A stretch of DNA of 64,000 nt from Sorangium cellulosum. Lineage in GTDB: Bacteria > Myxococcota_A > Polyangia > Polyangiales > Polyangiaceae. This document shows positions 33,925 through 42,667 of the stretch, in pieces. Below the pieces are notes generated by a model. It searched no databases. It saw only the letters and a program-made list of their open reading frames with translations, and was not told where the DNA came from. Location: NCBI RefSeq assembly GCF_002950945.1, contig NZ_CP012673.1:1736001-1800000 (forward strand), read 5' to 3'. The translations under genes and the position numbers were made by a program. Numbering within the stretch: the stretch's first letter is position 1; each line of letters starts with the position of its first letter.

Positions 33925-35646
33925 TCACTGGACCTGGATCGTGAACTCGTCCGCGAGGCGGCCGTTCACGTCCTTGAAGTAGCCGCGCGCCTTCTTGGGA
34001 TCTCCGTCGACGTGGAAGCGGATGAACAGGGCGCCGTAGGCGGCGGTCCCCGACATCAACGTGTTGTTCTTCACCCACTTGTTGCTGGCGTAATACGACG
34101 CCCACCACGTGTCGTCGTCGTGGTTCACCGCCTCGTAGTCGCGGATGTCGACGCCGCCGAGGCCCGACACGAACACGAAGTTGCGGTTCGTCCCGAGCTC
34201 CACCAGGTCGAACAGGCCGGTCTTGCCGTGGCCGGTCGCCGCGTTGCCCACGTCGGTGAGGGTGAGGGTGCGGGAGTAGGAGTGCTCGTGGCCGGTCGAG
34301 ACGATGGCGCCGGCGCTCATGCACTTCTGGTAAGCGCTCCAGCCGACCTCGTTGCCCTTGCCGCCGACCTGCATGTCGTGCTGGTTCTTGTGCCAGGCGC
34401 AGATGGACCAGACCGAGTCGTCGGCTGCGAGCGAGTCCTCGATGAAGTTCACCTGATCGGCCGCGTTGGCGCCGCAGGTCGAGCGGAGCTCGCCCGTGCC
34501 GATGCAGGACTGCACGATGTGCAGCCCGCGGAAGTTGCACGTCGCCTTGACGCCGAGCTCGCCGGTGCAGTTCATCGCCGGCACCAGCGCGTGGCGAGCC
34601 TGGATCTTGCTGGCGTACCCGCTGGTTCCGCCCCAGGCCGCGGCGTCGTGGTTGCCGATGATGGCGAAGTAGGGGTAGCTCGGGCCGAGGATGTTGTTGA
34701 TGCGGTTGTCCCAGGCGGTCGGGTTGCTCGCGTAGTCGAAGTCGCCGTTGTGGATGGTCGCGGCGGCGCCTTCGTTCTTGATCAGGTTGAGGACCGCGTC
34801 CGAGTTGCCGTTCGCGCCCTGGTCGCCGATGAACGCGATCAGGAGGTTCGGGTCGGTCGAGGGGCCCGTGCTGGGGCTGCCGTCGTCATAGGTGATCGTG
34901 AGCTTCGGCCGGCTCGCGACGGTCGCGTGCTCCGAGGAGGCGAAGTCGATGCCGTCCGTGTTCGACGAGCTCGCGATGATGACGCCGTTGTTCGACGTGC
35001 CGTTGACCCACCCCTGCACGAGCGCCACGCCGGCCGCGTTCAGCGTGATCGTCCTCGATCCGGTGGAGCCCGTGACGCTGCCGATCAGGCTGCCGCGATC
35101 GGTCGCGGCCTTCGCGCCCGCGGTGGCCCACGCCGTCGTGGAGGTCGCGTTGTTCCAGGTGACCTGCCCCTCGTTCCAGGCGCGCTTGACCTCGTAGAGG
35201 CTGTAGGTATTCGAGCTCCCGTCGGTGACCTGGAGGGTGATGGACGCCGACACCACGGTGCTGCCCGCGGGGATGCCGGAGAGGGTCCACTTCAGCAGGC
35301 ACGACTTGTCGACGCCGGAGCCGTCGTCGCCGTCGGCCTCACACGTGGTCGCCGCGCCGTAGTTCGTGGTCGCGGCGCCCTCCCGGATCGTCGCGTCGGT
35401 CGAGCCGGCGTACGACGAGCTCGGGAGCGCCCCCTGCTGGAAGGAGACGACGACCGTCGCTGCGTGCTGCGCCTCCTCCACCGGCTCGGCGTCGGAGGGC
35501 ATGAGGTCTGCGTCCATTGCCACGCAGGCGTTCAGGATCGCGAGCGCCGGGACGGCGGCGCAGAGGAGGCCCTTCGTCAGGAGAGACCAGCTCGTCGATC
35601 GGTGTTTGTGTGCGTCTGCGTCGGCTCGCGTGCGCGGGATCTGCAT
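33925..35646 (-). CDS. Lipoprotein with DNRLRE domain and purple-acid-phosphatase-like metallophosphoesterase
   Basis: 573 residues, AGGAG before the ATG. The lipobox is LNAC (Cys41). Residues ~65-255 form a DNRLRE beta-sandwich (GSTDATIREGAATTNYG, SLYEVKRAWNEGQVTWNNAT, RPKLTITYDDG). Residues ~265-573 form a dimetal phosphoesterase: GDQG at 274-277, GDFDY at 301-305, GNHD at 331-334, later AWHK and GHEHSYSR. GDxG, GDxxY, GNHD, xxxH, GHxH is the motif set of purple acid phosphatases, rather than the D-x-H set of simple calcineurin-like enzymes. It is likely an exported, membrane-anchored phosphomonoesterase or phosphodiesterase with an adhesive or spacer domain. Confidence 0.85.
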   Translation of the reverse strand: MQIPRTRADADAHKHRSTSWSLLTKGLLCAAVPALAILNACVAMDADLMPSDAEPVEEAQHAATVVVSFQQGALPSSSYAGSTDATIREGAATTNYGAATTCEADGDDGSGVDKSCLLKWTLSGIPAGSTVVSASITLQVTDGSSNTYSLYEVKRAWNEGQVTWNNATSTTAWATAGAKAATDRGSLIGSVTGSTGSRTITLNAAGVALVQGWVNGTSNNGVIIASSSNTDGIDFASSEHATVASRPKLTITYDDGSPSTGPSTDPNLLIAFIGDQGANGNSDAVLNLIKNEGAAATIHNGDFDYASNPTAWDNRINNILGPSYPYFAIIGNHDAAAWGGTSGYASKIQARHALVPAMNCTGELGVKATCNFRGLHIVQSCIGTGELRSTCGANAADQVNFIEDSLAADDSVWSICAWHKNQHDMQVGGKGNEVGWSAYQKCMSAGAIVSTGHEHSYSRTLTLTDVGNAATGHGKTGLFDLVELGTNRNFVFVSGLGGVDIRDYEAVNHDDDTWWASYYASNKWVKNNTLMSGTAAYGALFIRFHVDGDPKKARGYFKDVNGRLADEFTIQVQ

Positions 35647-35783
35647 GGATTCGGTTTTCTCCTTCTTCTCGGCTCAAGCGGTCTGAGCGAGGCGCGAGCA
35701 AGCTAGAGGAAACCTGTTTGTCAGACCGATACAATTTGATGGTGATCGTGTTGCTGGACAATGCGGTGGCGTCCTGGGGCAGA

Positions 35784-36458
35784 TCAGTAGAGATCTCCGA
35801 TGCACCGGAGGGCGAAGTGGCCGGACGCGTCGCGGGTGCAGGTCGGCGCGCTGGAGCAATCGACCTCGGCGTCCTCGTCCGCCGGGTCGACGGCGGCGGT
35901 CAGGCAGTCGCAGGTCGGCTCCGCCGCGCAGGCGACGGTGAGCTGCTCGCAGGTGTTCCGCGGCGGGAGCCGGAACGGCTTGGCGTTGGGATCCTCGACG
36001 GTCTGGCAATACTCGGCGTCGGCCTTGCAGAAGTAGCTGCCGCAGGCGAAGGTCCCCGGGGGCGCGGCGCCGGCGCACGCCTCGCCGCCGGCGACGCTCA
36101 CGCCGGCCCGCGCGGCCTCGCAGGCGTTCGTGTAGGCGCGCCCGTCGCAGGCGCAGACCTCCCGCGGCGTGGCGGTGTCGCACGACGTGGGCCGCTCCTG
36201 GCAGACACCGTAGTTCCCGGGGACGACGCCGCCTTCTCCGCAGTCGCCCGGCGGGTAGTTGCAGTATTGATCCGCGGCGCAGACCACGCCGCCGCAGGGC
36301 CCCGGCGCCGCATCTTCGGCGCCGCCGTCCTCGCCTCCACACGCCGCGAGGAGCGCCGTGAGCACCACGATCCCCGCGCTCGCCGGCGCCTTGCCACCCT
36401 GTACCGTCGCGTGGTGCCGCACGATGCGTCGCACCTCCAGCCACGCTGGCAGATTCAT
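35784..36458 (-). CDS. Lipoprotein with Kazal-type inhibitor-like domain
   Basis: 224 residues from the ATG at 36458 (GGAGG upstream). A longer-than-usual N-terminal segment leads to a lipobox (LLAAC, ~Cys40). The exported part has more than 15 Cys. Residues ~95-130 (EVCACDGRAYTNACEAARAG) match the Kazal consensus C-x-C-D-G-x-x-Y-x-N-x-C; a similar motif is common in myxobacterial surface proteins, where inhibitory activity is rarely shown. The C-terminal part has more Cys pairs (GTFACGSYFCKADAEYC). Probably a disulfide-rich cell-surface protein that may protect against proteases. Confidence 0.75.
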   Translation of the reverse strand: MNLPAWLEVRRIVRHHATVQGGKAPASAGIVVLTALLAACGGEDGGAEDAAPGPCGGVVCAADQYCNYPPGDCGEGGVVPGNYGVCQERPTSCDTATPREVCACDGRAYTNACEAARAGVSVAGGEACAGAAPPGTFACGSYFCKADAEYCQTVEDPNAKPFRLPPRNTCEQLTVACAAEPTCDCLTAAVDPADEDAEVDCSSAPTCTRDASGHFALRCIGDLY

Positions 36459-36638
36459 CTGCTCCCTCCTCTCACGTGGCCATCGGGCGGGCCCGGGTGG
36501 CCGCGTGGTCATCGGCGGGGCGGGAACGTAGAGGAAGCGGCCGTCCAGGTGTGCAACAAGTCCGTGTCGGAGCTCCCCGCGCTCAGGGCGAGCGGGTGCC
36601 GGTACCGTTGCGCTCCTCGTCCACAGACAAGCAGGCGG

Positions 36639-38222
36639 CTACGACGATCTTGCCAGAGCCGCCAGCCCGTGGTTGAGCGCGAGCAGGGCAAAGATATCGG
36701 CGAGGACCGGGACGTCGTACGGGATGGGACGCGGCCCCACCTGATCGGGGACCGAGACGAACCCGCCGTGCGCCTGCTGGTGCGAGACGAGGTGCAAGAG
36801 GCCGCGCTCCAGCGCCACCCGGCCGCCGATATGGCTCAGGGCGATCAAGGCGTAGGAAGTACTGATGACGTCGCTCGCGGTGCCCGGGACATGACCCCAT
36901 CCGCCATCCTCGTTCTGCGCGCGCTCCAGGTACCTCCGCGAGCGATTCACGGCTCCGTCGATCCTCGCGGAGAGCGCGCTCGCCGGTTCGACCTGGAGCC
37001 GCCGCATCGCGACCATGGCGCGGTAGATCTCGCTGGTCTCGCTCAGGCTCCAGCTTCGCTCGAAGGTCCCGTCGGATTTCTGGCGCTCCAGGATGTAGTC
37101 TGCGCCTCTGTGCAGGATCTCCGCCGGGGCCAGGGCGGCGGACGCGAGCGCCATCATCGCGCCTGCGGTCATGGCGATCTCCGAGTCGGCGCCGCGAGCG
37201 AAGGACGGGAAGCCACCGTCCTGGCGCTGGATGGCGAGCAGGTAGGCTGCCGCCCGCGCGCTGGGCTCCGCGTACCTCTGCGCTCCCATGGAGCTCAGCA
37301 GCTCCAGGCAGTACGACGTGTCGTCGACGTCCGTCTGGTCGACGCCTTCAGCGTAGGCCCAGCCGCCGTCAGGCTGCTGCTGACCGGCGAGATAGTCGGC
37401 GATCGACGCGAGGGTGGACCGATTCCTGTCGCGGCCGGCGCTGGCCAGCGCCAGCCCCGCGGTCGCGGTGCAGAAGATCTCCATCCCCAGGATGAAGGGA
37501 AAGCCGCCATCGCGGCCCTGGAGCGCCACGAGCCGCTCGACGCCCAGGCGGACCGCGCGCTCCTGCTCTGGAATCGACCGGAGGGCGAACAGGATCAGGA
37601 GCTGACGCAGGACCGTCTGCTTCCGCGAGGTGCCCTTCCTCAGCGCCTCGGTGAGCACGGCGACGTCTTCCTTCTTGATCCACTCACGACGGTCGAGGTG
37701 GGTCGCGTAGAGGATCTTGAGCGCGATCACCTCGAGGCGCACCCAGAGTTGATACTCGTCCCTGGGGATGAAGTCTGCTTCCCTGAACTCGCCGTCGAAC
37801 CGCGCCCCGCTCATCAGCGCCACGACCGCGCGAAACATCATCCGCTTGCGGCGCGTGGCGAAGTGCCCGGAGCCCGAAAAGCAGCTATCCAGCTCCTTGA
37901 GCTCCGGAGGATCCGCCGGCGCGGCCAGCACCGCTCGGACGAGGGCCGCGTCGAACAGACCCAGCTGCTTCGCTCGGCGCTCGGTCTCCAGGTACCGGAC
38001 GATGCGCGCCTGAGCTTCGGGGTAAACTTCCTCGAGTCGGAGGAGGCGGAGCATCAGCGCCGACTCGAAGACGCGGCTCTGGGGCGCGTCGCGCACGGCG
38101 CCGTCGGGGTTCACACGCGCGCTGAGTCGACGCTCGAGCGCCGCCCGCGCGGCTGCGACGCGGCGTCCCAGATCGAGATCTCCCCGGGGAGACGAAAAAC
38201 CGTCCGACGACAAAAAGTGCAT
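36639..38222 (-). CDS. Class II terpene cyclase-like protein (DxDD, prenyltransferase/squalene-oxidase repeats)
   Basis: 527 residues. At least six QW-type repeats are visible: LVALQGRDGGF (~231), LAGQQQPDGGWAY (~278), LLAIQRQDGGF (~328), ILERQKSDGTF (~377), YLERAQNEDGGWG (~431) and LVSHQQAHGGF. The catalytic DxDD of class II (protonation-initiated) cyclases is present as DVDDT at 298-302. Length and layout fit the beta-gamma two-domain class II cyclases rather than full squalene-hopene cyclase (~630-700). Known relatives cyclise prenyl diphosphates without losing the diphosphate. The HAD phosphatase gene 37 bp upstream could remove it, giving a terpene alcohol. Confidence 0.8.
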   Translation of the reverse strand: MHFLSSDGFSSPRGDLDLGRRVAAARAALERRLSARVNPDGAVRDAPQSRVFESALMLRLLRLEEVYPEAQARIVRYLETERRAKQLGLFDAALVRAVLAAPADPPELKELDSCFSGSGHFATRRKRMMFRAVVALMSGARFDGEFREADFIPRDEYQLWVRLEVIALKILYATHLDRREWIKKEDVAVLTEALRKGTSRKQTVLRQLLILFALRSIPEQERAVRLGVERLVALQGRDGGFPFILGMEIFCTATAGLALASAGRDRNRSTLASIADYLAGQQQPDGGWAYAEGVDQTDVDDTSYCLELLSSMGAQRYAEPSARAAAYLLAIQRQDGGFPSFARGADSEIAMTAGAMMALASAALAPAEILHRGADYILERQKSDGTFERSWSLSETSEIYRAMVAMRRLQVEPASALSARIDGAVNRSRRYLERAQNEDGGWGHVPGTASDVISTSYALIALSHIGGRVALERGLLHLVSHQQAHGGFVSVPDQVGPRPIPYDVPVLADIFALLALNHGLAALARSS

Positions 38223-38259
38223 GGATTGATGGCCTTTCCAGGCGCGAGAGCACAGCGCC

Positions 38260-39018
38260 TTACGGGATCAGCGCCCGCGCTCTGTCCAGAATACTGTCGC
38301 GGTCCGCGACGACCCAGCCATGGTGCAAAGCAAGCGACAGCAGCTCAGGATCCGGCTCGAAGGCGATCGGGTGTCCCACGAGGCGAAGCAGCACGGAATC
38401 CGTCAGCGAGTCGCCGATGGCCATGGAGCCTCGCAGGCAGATATTCCGGCCTCGGGTGATGGCCGCAAGGATCCGCTCCTTTTCTCCAAGCACACCGGAG
38501 GAGAGCTCGACGTCGCCGGTGTAGAAGCCGCTCCGCCGAGAGAAGAGCGAGCCGCGGAACTCTCGGACCCCGAGCTCTCCGGCGACCAGGCCGACCATCT
38601 CCTGCGGGCTGCCGGAGATCAGCATGGGCTCGCACCCGCGGTCCTTCAACATCTTCACGAGCTCCGATGCAAACGGGAACAGCCTGCTTCGCTCGTGCGC
38701 CCAGAGGTCCCGCGCCGCCCGCTCGACCTCCGAGCACGGGCAATCCTTCAAGGCCGATGCGAACAGCCCGTACGCGGTCACCGACATCGTCGCGAAATCG
38801 ACCTCTCTGGCTCGATAGCGGCGGAGGACTTCGAAGACCGCCTCGCCCCTGTCGCTCCTGCAAAGCCCCCCCTTCATCAGGGCTCGCAGGAGCTCGACCC
38901 CGAGCGCGCCCGGGTAAAGCGTGCCGTCCACATCCAGAATCGCCAGCCTGGTGCTGTCGTTGAACACTGTGATCGCTGGAGAACTGTTTGCTCCATCGCA
39001 TTCGCTCGTCAAGAGCAA
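38260..39018 (-). CDS. HAD-superfamily phosphatase paired with the terpene cyclase
   Basis: 252 residues. Motif I is LAILDVDGTLYPG, motif II MLISGSPQEMV, motif III Lys in GVLGEKERILAA, and motif IV AIGDSLTDSVLL. This is the full catalytic set of a PSP/SerB-like (class IB) HAD enzyme with a helical cap between motifs I and II. The start is uncertain: TTG at 39018 or GTG at 38967, neither with a strong ribosome site; the domain is complete either way. It precedes the DxDD cyclase by 37 bp on the same strand. HAD domains fused to class II cyclases make drimenol-type alcohols, so a diphosphatase role on the cyclised product is likely but inferred. Confidence 0.75.
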   Translation of the reverse strand: MLLTSECDGANSSPAITVFNDSTRLAILDVDGTLYPGALGVELLRALMKGGLCRSDRGEAVFEVLRRYRAREVDFATMSVTAYGLFASALKDCPCSEVERAARDLWAHERSRLFPFASELVKMLKDRGCEPMLISGSPQEMVGLVAGELGVREFRGSLFSRRSGFYTGDVELSSGVLGEKERILAAITRGRNICLRGSMAIGDSLTDSVLLRLVGHPIAFEPDPELLSLALHHGWVVADRDSILDRARALIP

Positions 39019-39306
39019 ATCGTGGCAATGAGCTGCGTCGCGCGGGGAGGTTGGGTTTGTTCAGGACGACGGATCCTCACCCATTCGGCGCGCTGCGATT
39101 CCATGCGCAGCCACTCGCCAGCGTGGCGTCGTGTGGCATACGAGCTTCAGCCGGATGGAGTGTGGTTGGTGATGCGCACCCTGTTTCGCGCGCATCACAT
39201 GCGCGTAAACGGCGAGTGACGATCGAAATGCCGGGGCGCTCCCAGACGTGGGGTGGGCGCACGGCGTTGCGGTTTCAGGGGGTGTCGGCGCGCATCCCGG
39301 CGGCCG

Positions 39307-39984
39307 TCATGTCTGCGCGCCGGATGCCGGCTCGCCGCCGGGCGTCGCCGCGGGGGGCTCCTCCTCCTCGAGGAACAGCTCCGCCACGGGGATCTCGACG
39401 AGCTCGAAGGGCAGGGCGCGCACGACCTCGCCGGGCGCGGCGACGAGCACGATCACATAGCCGCGGTCAGCCCGCTCGAGCACGGTGAGCGTCTCGTAAG
39501 CCGGATCCACCAGCCAGTAATAAGGAACTCCGGCGTGGAAATAGGCATCACGCTTGGGGCCCTGATCGTAACGGGCGGTCGAGGACGAGAGCACTTCGCA
39601 GATGAAATCGGGCATGAGGGTGACGACGCCCCGCGCGTCCGGCTCGGGCACACGAGCGTGTTTGTCCCTGCGCCAGCCGACCACATCCGGCCGGCAGCCC
39701 ACGCCGCCGATCACCATGTCGACCTCCTGCGAGATCCACCACCCGCCGGGCGCGCCGCCGCTTCCGCTCCCGCCGCGGCCGTCTCCCCGGCGGTTGTAAG
39801 GCCACAGCTGCGCGAAGATCCCCCCCTGGGTGAAGCCGTGCTTCGGGCCGGGAAAAGCGTCGTAGACGAGCCGGCCGTGGATCAGCTGCGCGCGCATCTC
39901 CTCCGGGATCGCGAGCCATTCCTCCAGGGTGACAGCGCGAGGTGAAGGCGAGCCGCCGGCGGACGTGGGGTGCAGCGGGTGCAT
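39307..39984 (-). CDS. Uma2-family (DUF820) putative restriction-endonuclease-fold protein
   Basis: 225 residues from the ATG at 39984. It has the PD-(D/E)XK-like core of the family: TLEEWLAIPEEMRAQLIHGR (N-terminal helix and Glu), VGCRPDVVGWRRDK (the conserved PD), DFICEVLSSSTARYDQGPKR (E-V-L-S-x-S-T) and YYWLVDPAYETLTVLERA. This family is very abundant in cyanobacteria and myxobacteria and its physiological role is unsettled. The C-terminus is a Pro/Glu-rich tail. It stands alone between the HAD gene and the ATP-grasp-like gene. Confidence 0.85.
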   Translation of the reverse strand: MHPLHPTSAGGSPSPRAVTLEEWLAIPEEMRAQLIHGRLVYDAFPGPKHGFTQGGIFAQLWPYNRRGDGRGGSGSGGAPGGWWISQEVDMVIGGVGCRPDVVGWRRDKHARVPEPDARGVVTLMPDFICEVLSSSTARYDQGPKRDAYFHAGVPYYWLVDPAYETLTVLERADRGYVIVLVAAPGEVVRALPFELVEIPVAELFLEEEEPPAATPGGEPASGAQT

Positions 39985-40156
39985 GGCAGAAGCATACACG
40001 GGCGCTGCGTCCCGCTCCGGCTCCCGCCGGCAGCGCGACACCACGGCGCCGGGCGAGCGTGAGCTGGCGCAGCGCGCAGCGGACGGACAACGCCATGTGT
40101 ATGATTTTAATAGATTTTTCGGCACACCTGCGCCGCGACCGCGGGAGGGCCTCCGG

Positions 40157-41095
40157 TCACTCGAGATCCGGCCGCACGTCGCCCATCCCGATCGCCCACG
40201 CCATCGTGTAGCGCGCGTTGATCTCGCACCGGGGGTTCCACCGCAGCCCGCCGCGCTCGTCCTCCCAGCGGAACGCGTCGATGCCGAACGGCCCGAAGTA
40301 ACCCGCGCCCGCGAGCGCGTGCCCCGCGGCGAGCGCGGCCTCGACGAGCCGCCGGCGCTCCTCGCCCTCGAGCTCGCCCTCGCCGGCGCGGTCGGCCCCG
40401 AGGTACGCGCCGTGCGCGTCGCAGCGCTGGACGCAGGGGGCGCCGAGCCGCACCACGCCGCCGCGGGCGACGTGCCCGTGCAGCGAGAAGTCGCCGCGCC
40501 GCTCGACCCAGGGCTCGACCTGCAGCCCGCCGCCAGGGCCGCCGGGGCCGCCCGCGGAGGCGGGGGCAGGGGCGAGCGACGCGACGGCCCAGGGCCGCAC
40601 GTCCGGCGGCAGGGCGCCGCGGGCGACACGGCGACGGCCGCGGCCGGCGAAGCCGAACGGGCGCTTGAGCAGCCAGTGGCCGGACGGCGTGGGCTCCGCG
40701 ACCGCGGCGTCGAGCTCGGCGAGGGTGGTGACGTAACACGCGCCGGGCAACGTCTGGCCGAGGTCCGCGCAGAACTTCCGGTGGTTGACGCGGCGGAGCA
40801 CGTCGAGCGGCGGCGCCTCGGCCGGGGTGACGCCGGCGCGGCCAAGGAGGCGGCGCGCGCGGGGCGTGGGGCACCACGCGCGCCCGACGAACGCGATCCC
40901 GGGCGGGGCCGGCGGCACGAGCGGCGACGGCAGCTCCGGGCTGAGCACGACATCGCCGGGGCGCAGCAGGGCCAAGACCCGGCCGGCGAGCTCCGGCGCC
41001 CGGTCCGCAACGGCGCGGCGGGGGGTGTACCCCGCAGGGCGGGCCAGCTCCTCGTCGGCGTCGAAGTTCAGGATCCAGGCGCTCGCTCGGTCCAT
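40157..41095 (-). CDS. ATP-grasp-like protein coupled to DUF455 gene
   Basis: 312 residues. The start at 41095 overlaps the end of the DUF455 gene by 28 bases. N-terminal part: DRASAWILNFDADEELARP and a Rossmann-like region (PGDVVLSPELPSPLVP). Middle: GHWLLKRPFGFAGRGRR with the Lys typical of ATP-grasp nucleotide binding, and LQVEPWVERRGDFSLHGHVA. End: GYFGPFGIDAFRW and WNPRCEINARYTMAWAIGMG, the Glu-x-Asn/Arg metal-binding end of ATP-grasp ligases. Substrate unknown. The tight coupling to a ferritin-like protein suggests a shared modification or biosynthetic step. Confidence 0.6.
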   Translation of the reverse strand: MDRASAWILNFDADEELARPAGYTPRRAVADRAPELAGRVLALLRPGDVVLSPELPSPLVPPAPPGIAFVGRAWCPTPRARRLLGRAGVTPAEAPPLDVLRRVNHRKFCADLGQTLPGACYVTTLAELDAAVAEPTPSGHWLLKRPFGFAGRGRRRVARGALPPDVRPWAVASLAPAPASAGGPGGPGGGLQVEPWVERRGDFSLHGHVARGGVVRLGAPCVQRCDAHGAYLGADRAGEGELEGEERRRLVEAALAAGHALAGAGYFGPFGIDAFRWEDERGGLRWNPRCEINARYTMAWAIGMGDVRPDLE

Positions 41096-42027
41096 GAGGC
41101 CAGGGCGTCGAGGAACGGCTCGGAGAGGCCGGAGCGGCTGCGGTCGCGGCGGTTCATCGGCTCGCCGCGCATGAGCAGCGGCGAGAGGGGGGAAGGGAGG
41201 TGGCGGACCCACACGTCGAAGTCGCTCGACCCGGGCGGCGGGCCCTCGCTCGGCCCCGGCGGAGCGCCTCCGGCCTGCGTGGCCGGCGCTCCCTCGCTCG
41301 CCCCGACCGGCGGCGCCTGCCCGGCGCTCGCGCCGCCCTGCGTGAAGCGGCGGAACCAGCGGACCCCGAAGCGCACGTGCGGGATCTCCTCGGCGCAGAC
41401 CCGCTCGGTGAGCGCGGCGCCCTCGGCGTCGCCGATCGCGCGGAAGCGCTCGGCGAAGCGCGCCGTGTGGTCGAGGTTGCCCCCCTCGAGGCCCATCCCC
41501 ATCACCGCGACGAACTGCGCGGGCGACGCGGCGGCGGGCACCCGCGACCAGAACCAGTCGCGCACCGGGAAGTCGCCGAAGCGGTGGCCGATGGCGGCGA
41601 GGTAGTCGGCGTAGAGCCGCATGTGGCGCACCTCGTCGAGCGCGATGTGGACGAGGCCCCCGCGGAAGGCGCGCGGCGTCTCCGGGAAGGCGAGCAGCGC
41701 CCACGCCATGAGCTCCGCGGCCTGGAGCTCGTGGTGCAGGAACGCGTGGAAGAGCTGCGCGCGGCGCGCGGGGTTGCGCAGCGCCTCGGGCCCCGGGCTC
41801 TTCTGCGCCCGCGCCGAGATCTGCAGCCCGGCAGGCCGCCCGGGGCGCGCGATCCGGCGCGGCGGGGCCGGCGCGGCGTCCGATTCCCAGGCGGGCGGCA
41901 CCGGCGGTGGATCGAGCTTGTGCGCGAGATCGACCGAGAGGACGTAGTCCCAGGCCCATCGCTCGACCGTTCCCGGCGGAGGGGGCGGCGGCGGCGGCTC
42001 GCTCGGGGGTGCAGACGGAGACAACAT
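41068..42027 (-). CDS. DUF455 ferritin-like protein
   Basis: 319 residues from the ATG at 42027. After a Pro-rich leader it has the DUF455 helical bundle: FHAFLHHELQAAELMAWALL (E-x-x-H type), LVHIALDEVRHMRLYADYLA, GLEGGNLDHTARFAERF and CAEEIPHVRFGVRWF. The repeated Glu and Glu-x-x-His sites form a likely di-iron centre. Homologues are annotated as ferritin-like; an oxidase or hydroxylase role has been suggested for related proteins such as MiaE. The C-terminal ~100 residues are a variable Gly/Pro linker and tail. It is translationally coupled to the ATP-grasp-like gene. Confidence 0.75.
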   Translation of the reverse strand: MLSPSAPPSEPPPPPPPPGTVERWAWDYVLSVDLAHKLDPPPVPPAWESDAAPAPPRRIARPGRPAGLQISARAQKSPGPEALRNPARRAQLFHAFLHHELQAAELMAWALLAFPETPRAFRGGLVHIALDEVRHMRLYADYLAAIGHRFGDFPVRDWFWSRVPAAASPAQFVAVMGMGLEGGNLDHTARFAERFRAIGDAEGAALTERVCAEEIPHVRFGVRWFRRFTQGGASAGQAPPVGASEGAPATQAGGAPPGPSEGPPPGSSDFDVWVRHLPSPLSPLLMRGEPMNRRDRSRSGLSEPFLDALASWTERAPGS

Positions 42028-42325
42028 GGCGCGGCCTGACAGGATGGCGCTGCTCCCTACCACAGGTCCGGCGCGCGGGCGCGCGCCCTCGTGGGTATTC
42101 CCGCGCGGGCGCGCTCGCCCCGCCGCCGCGGGATCGCCCTGCCCGAGGGCGCGGGCGCTCGCCCCGAGAACGCGCGCTCGCGCTCGCCATGTCACGTTGA
42201 CAAAGGCCTCCGCGCGAGCGCGACCGAGGGCGACATTTTGCCGGGGAATAAACCAAAACAGCGAGGTTTGCGCGGGAAATCACGGTCCCGGGAGCGTGGC
42301 TTGCCCCTTGCTCAAAGGGGATTCC

Positions 42326-42667
42326 ATGAAGACGGAGAAGCGTTCCCAGGCGGTCGACAGGAAGCGCGCGGAGCAGACGGTGCTTGTGATCGGGGGCAGC
42401 GGGGGCATGTCCAGCCGCTACCGCGATGTGGTCGAGAAGCACGGCTGGTCGATGCGCCACTACGAGAACCGGGTCCCGCCGGGCGCGCGCCACGGCGCGG
42501 GCAGGATCGCGCTCATCATCATCATGGTGACCATGGTGTCTCACGCGCTCCGCGACCAGATGCAGAGCCTCGCGGTGGACGGCGCGCCGGTCATCTACCT
42601 GCGCAGCGCCTCCGTCTCCGCGCTGAAGGCCGCGATCGAGCAGCAGGCCGAGCAGAAGGCCGCTTGA
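42326..42667 (+). CDS. DUF2325 domain protein
   Basis: 113 residues with an AAGGGG motif before the ATG. After a basic N-terminus, TVLVIGGSGGMSSRYRDVVE, LIIIMVTMVSHALRDQMQ and GAPVIYLRSASVSALKAAIE give the Rossmann-like beta-alpha-beta pattern of DUF2325, a small family of unknown function often transcribed alone. The family's usual Gly-rich loop and central H-x-x-x motif are visible. It is divergent from the DUF455 gene. Confidence 0.75.
   Translation: MKTEKRSQAVDRKRAEQTVLVIGGSGGMSSRYRDVVEKHGWSMRHYENRVPPGARHGAGRIALIIIMVTMVSHALRDQMQSLAVDGAPVIYLRSASVSALKAAIEQQAEQKAA

Noticed and set aside
31264..35706. Very long open frame on the plus strand
   Set aside because: Antisense to the spermidine-synthase-like and phosphatase genes. 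It is Arg/Ala/Gly/Asp-rich with no domain and exists because GC-rich antisense frames lack stops.
35517..38459. Long plus-strand frame across the Kazal lipoprotein and terpene cyclase genes
   Set aside because: Composition is that of a complement frame; the minus-strand genes have clear motifs.
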